From contig JAOUNW010000010.1 of assembly GCA_029880755.1 (NCBI GenBank), positions 1-24,519 of the forward strand: DNA of 24,519 nucleotides. Reading direction: 5' to 3'. The notes beneath the pieces are model-generated. The model made no database searches and was not told the DNA's origin. It saw only the letters and a program-made list of their open reading frames with translations. The stretch is from Gammaproteobacteria bacterium (lineage in GTDB: Bacteria; Pseudomonadota; Gammaproteobacteria; Acidiferrobacterales; SZUA-150). Positions 23,310 to 24,519 of the stretch are shown here, in pieces (within the stretch, counting starts at the first letter, position 1; each line of letters opens with the position of its first letter). The position numbers were made by a program, and so were the translations under genes.

Positions 23310-23852
23310 GTTTTACAGTATAGGCGCCGCTAACCGTTTGCGTTTTTCAAAATAGCAATTAGCTTCGTTATGTGTATCGTGTTGGATGTGTCAGGAAAGT
23401 TTACAGCCAGAATCTCATTATTATCACGTTGGTAACTAACTGTTTTTATTAGCTTAATTTTAATTATTTGATGCCTTAGCCTTGTATTTGTTGCGTATAA
23501 GTACTGTCGGTAAAATTTACAGAGCACTGTGTTTTTAGATTAATTCTACGAAAATATTTGAGTTATAACAGTAGGTTATGTTGTTGGTGTGATCCTTGCA
23601 GTGGAATACCAAGAATAAACATTGCGTCGAAACTAATACCACACGATTTTTGTATATCCCGTACCGGTTGCGCGGGGTCTATAAGCCCGCCCGAACGGAA
23701 ATTGTGAAAGCAGCAAGCTGGAGTTTTAAGAAAATTTCTGGATAGCGGGTCATGGAAAATCGCCAATAAAGTGCTTGTGCGTATTCGCGTTTGAATTGTT
23801 TGAGACATTGGTTTCTGTTCAAGAATGAAGTAATTAGTCGGGGTAGTTTAAG
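23310..23852. other. Intergenic region without a convincing gene
   Basis: This 543-bp stretch is AT-rich, especially 23340-23580. It separates the divergent dnaJ-related gene and the ExeA-like gene. Two minus-strand open frames of 65 and 81 codons lack binding sites and have atypical composition. The only signals seen are TATACT on the minus strand (23317-23322), a candidate -10 for the dnaJ-related gene, and a TTGAA...TTCAA inverted repeat near 23792-23823 before the ExeA-like gene. No tRNA or terminator is recognised. Confidence 0.5.
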
Positions 23853-24519
23853 ATGTATGAAAATTTTTATGGGCTAAAAGAAAAGCCTTTTTCGCTTTTG
23901 CCCGATCCCGAGTACCTCTATTTAAGCAAAAAGCATGAAATGGGGCTGACGCTGCTTGAGTATGGTGTTCTCAATCAGGCAGGCTTTTGTGTAATCAGTG
24001 GTCAGGCGGGTGCCGGTAAAACAACGCTCATCCGCCATTTGTTAGGACGGCTCGGAGAGGATGTCACGGTAGGTCTGTTGTCTAATACTCATACTTCGTT
24101 TGGCGATCTGCTTAGCTGGGTATTAAATGCTTTTGATCTTGATTATGCCGGTAAATCAAAAACCGAGCTCTATCAGACATTCGTTGATTTTTTGGTCGAC
24201 CAGTATTCCAAAAACAGATATACCATCCTGATAGTCGATGAAGCGCAAAACATGTCGCCGGAAACATTGGAAGAGCTGCGCATGTTATCGAATGTGAATG
24301 CCGACAAGGACCAGGTGCTCCAGGTGATTATAGTTGGCCAGCCCGGACTGCTGGAAAAACTGCGGCGACCGGAACTGGAGCAATTTGCGCAGCGCATCGC
24401 GGTTGATTATAACCTGGAGCCGTTAAGTGAAGAGGAAACTCACGGTTATATCCAGCATCGTCTCGGTGTCGCTGGAGGCGCGCCAGATATCATAAGTACA
24501 GCAGCGCGTGGGGCTGTTT
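23853..24519 (+). CDS. ExeA/GspA-type AAA ATPase (5' part only)
   Basis: The window ends inside this gene after 222 codons. The N-terminus MYENFYGLKEKPFSLLPDPEYLYLS is the signature opening of the ExeA/GspA/MshM group. It is followed by Walker A in GQAGAGKTTL (about residues 50-59), Walker B in TILIVDEAQNM (124-134) and a sensor region VIIVGQPGLLEKL with EQFAQRI. Members assist assembly of type II secretion, MSHA pili or exopolysaccharide/PEP-CTERM systems. Which one cannot be told without the C-terminal domain. ATG 23853 is the start that gives the conserved MYENFYG; the ribosome binding site is weak. It is the first gene on the plus strand after the gap. Confidence 0.9.
   Translation, partial: MYENFYGLKEKPFSLLPDPEYLYLSKKHEMGLTLLEYGVLNQAGFCVISGQAGAGKTTLIRHLLGRLGEDVTVGLLSNTHTSFGDLLSWVLNAFDLDYAGKSKTELYQTFVDFLVDQYSKNRYTILIVDEAQNMSPETLEELRMLSNVNADKDQVLQVIIVGQPGLLEKLRRPELEQFAQRIAVDYNLEPLSEEETHGYIQHRLGVAGGAPDIISTAARGAV

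Noticed and set aside
23330..23527. 65-codon minus-strand ORF upstream of the DnaJ-related gene
   Set aside because: AT-rich, no binding site, residues resemble translated non-coding DNA.
23563..23808. 81-codon minus-strand ORF before the ExeA-like gene
   Set aside because: No ribosome binding site, no recognisable motif and atypical composition.

Overview
The window is a 24.5 kb piece of a gammaproteobacterial chromosome around the replication-initiation cluster. Two divergent blocks show this: dnaA-dnaN-recF-gyrB reads leftward (minus strand), and rpmH-rnpA-yidD-yidC-mnmE reads rightward (plus strand). This is the Pseudomonas-type order. The host also has an S-adenosylhomocysteine (SAH) riboswitch ahead of ahcY-metF, a proline iminopeptidase, and a moxR-DUF58-tgpA operon. 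Together these suggest a free-living Gammaproteobacterium near Pseudomonadales/Cellvibrionales; the order is an inference.

Layout. (1) 1-2560, plus strand: SAH riboswitch, ahcY and metF, a methyl-cycle unit that clears SAH and supplies methyl-tetrahydrofolate. (2) 2561-3056: a gap of about 500 bp holding two possible very small genes with good Shine-Dalgarno (SD) sequences and a promoter/operator-like segment ahead of pip. (3) 3057-5321: pip, apaH and apaG, with non-ATG starts for apaH (GTG) and apaG (TTG). (4) 5384-6817: a mercuric-reductase/lipoamide-dehydrogenase-like flavoprotein that has Tyr where dihydrolipoamide dehydrogenase has its catalytic His. It ends 3 bp from the convergent end of gyrB. 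(5) 6821-13192, minus strand: gyrB, recF, dnaN, dnaA. (6) 13386-17146, plus strand: rpmH, rnpA, yidD, yidC, mnmE. (7) 17157-21021, minus strand: moxR-type AAA ATPase, DUF58 protein and TgpA-like transglutaminase, translationally coupled by ATGA overlaps. (8) 21127-23309, minus strand: a DnaJ-related protein, a di-haem cytochrome c fused to a DUF302 domain, and a second secreted DUF302 protein. (9) 23310-23852: a gap with no convincing gene. (10) 23853-end: the first 222 codons of an ExeA/GspA-type AAA ATPase.

The origin of replication is probably here but is not clear-cut. The 193 bp rpmH-dnaA gap has one perfect DnaA box over a candidate dnaA promoter. The 266 bp dnaA-dnaN gap has an AT-rich stretch, TAG/TAA triplets and two convergent TTATCAACA near-boxes. 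I see no tRNA, rRNA, CRISPR array, insertion sequence or prophage. The least ordinary parts are the cytochrome c-DUF302 / DUF302 / DnaJ-like cluster, the small-ORF and operator region before pip, the riboswitch with an upstream hairpin, and a ten-G run inside dnaN.
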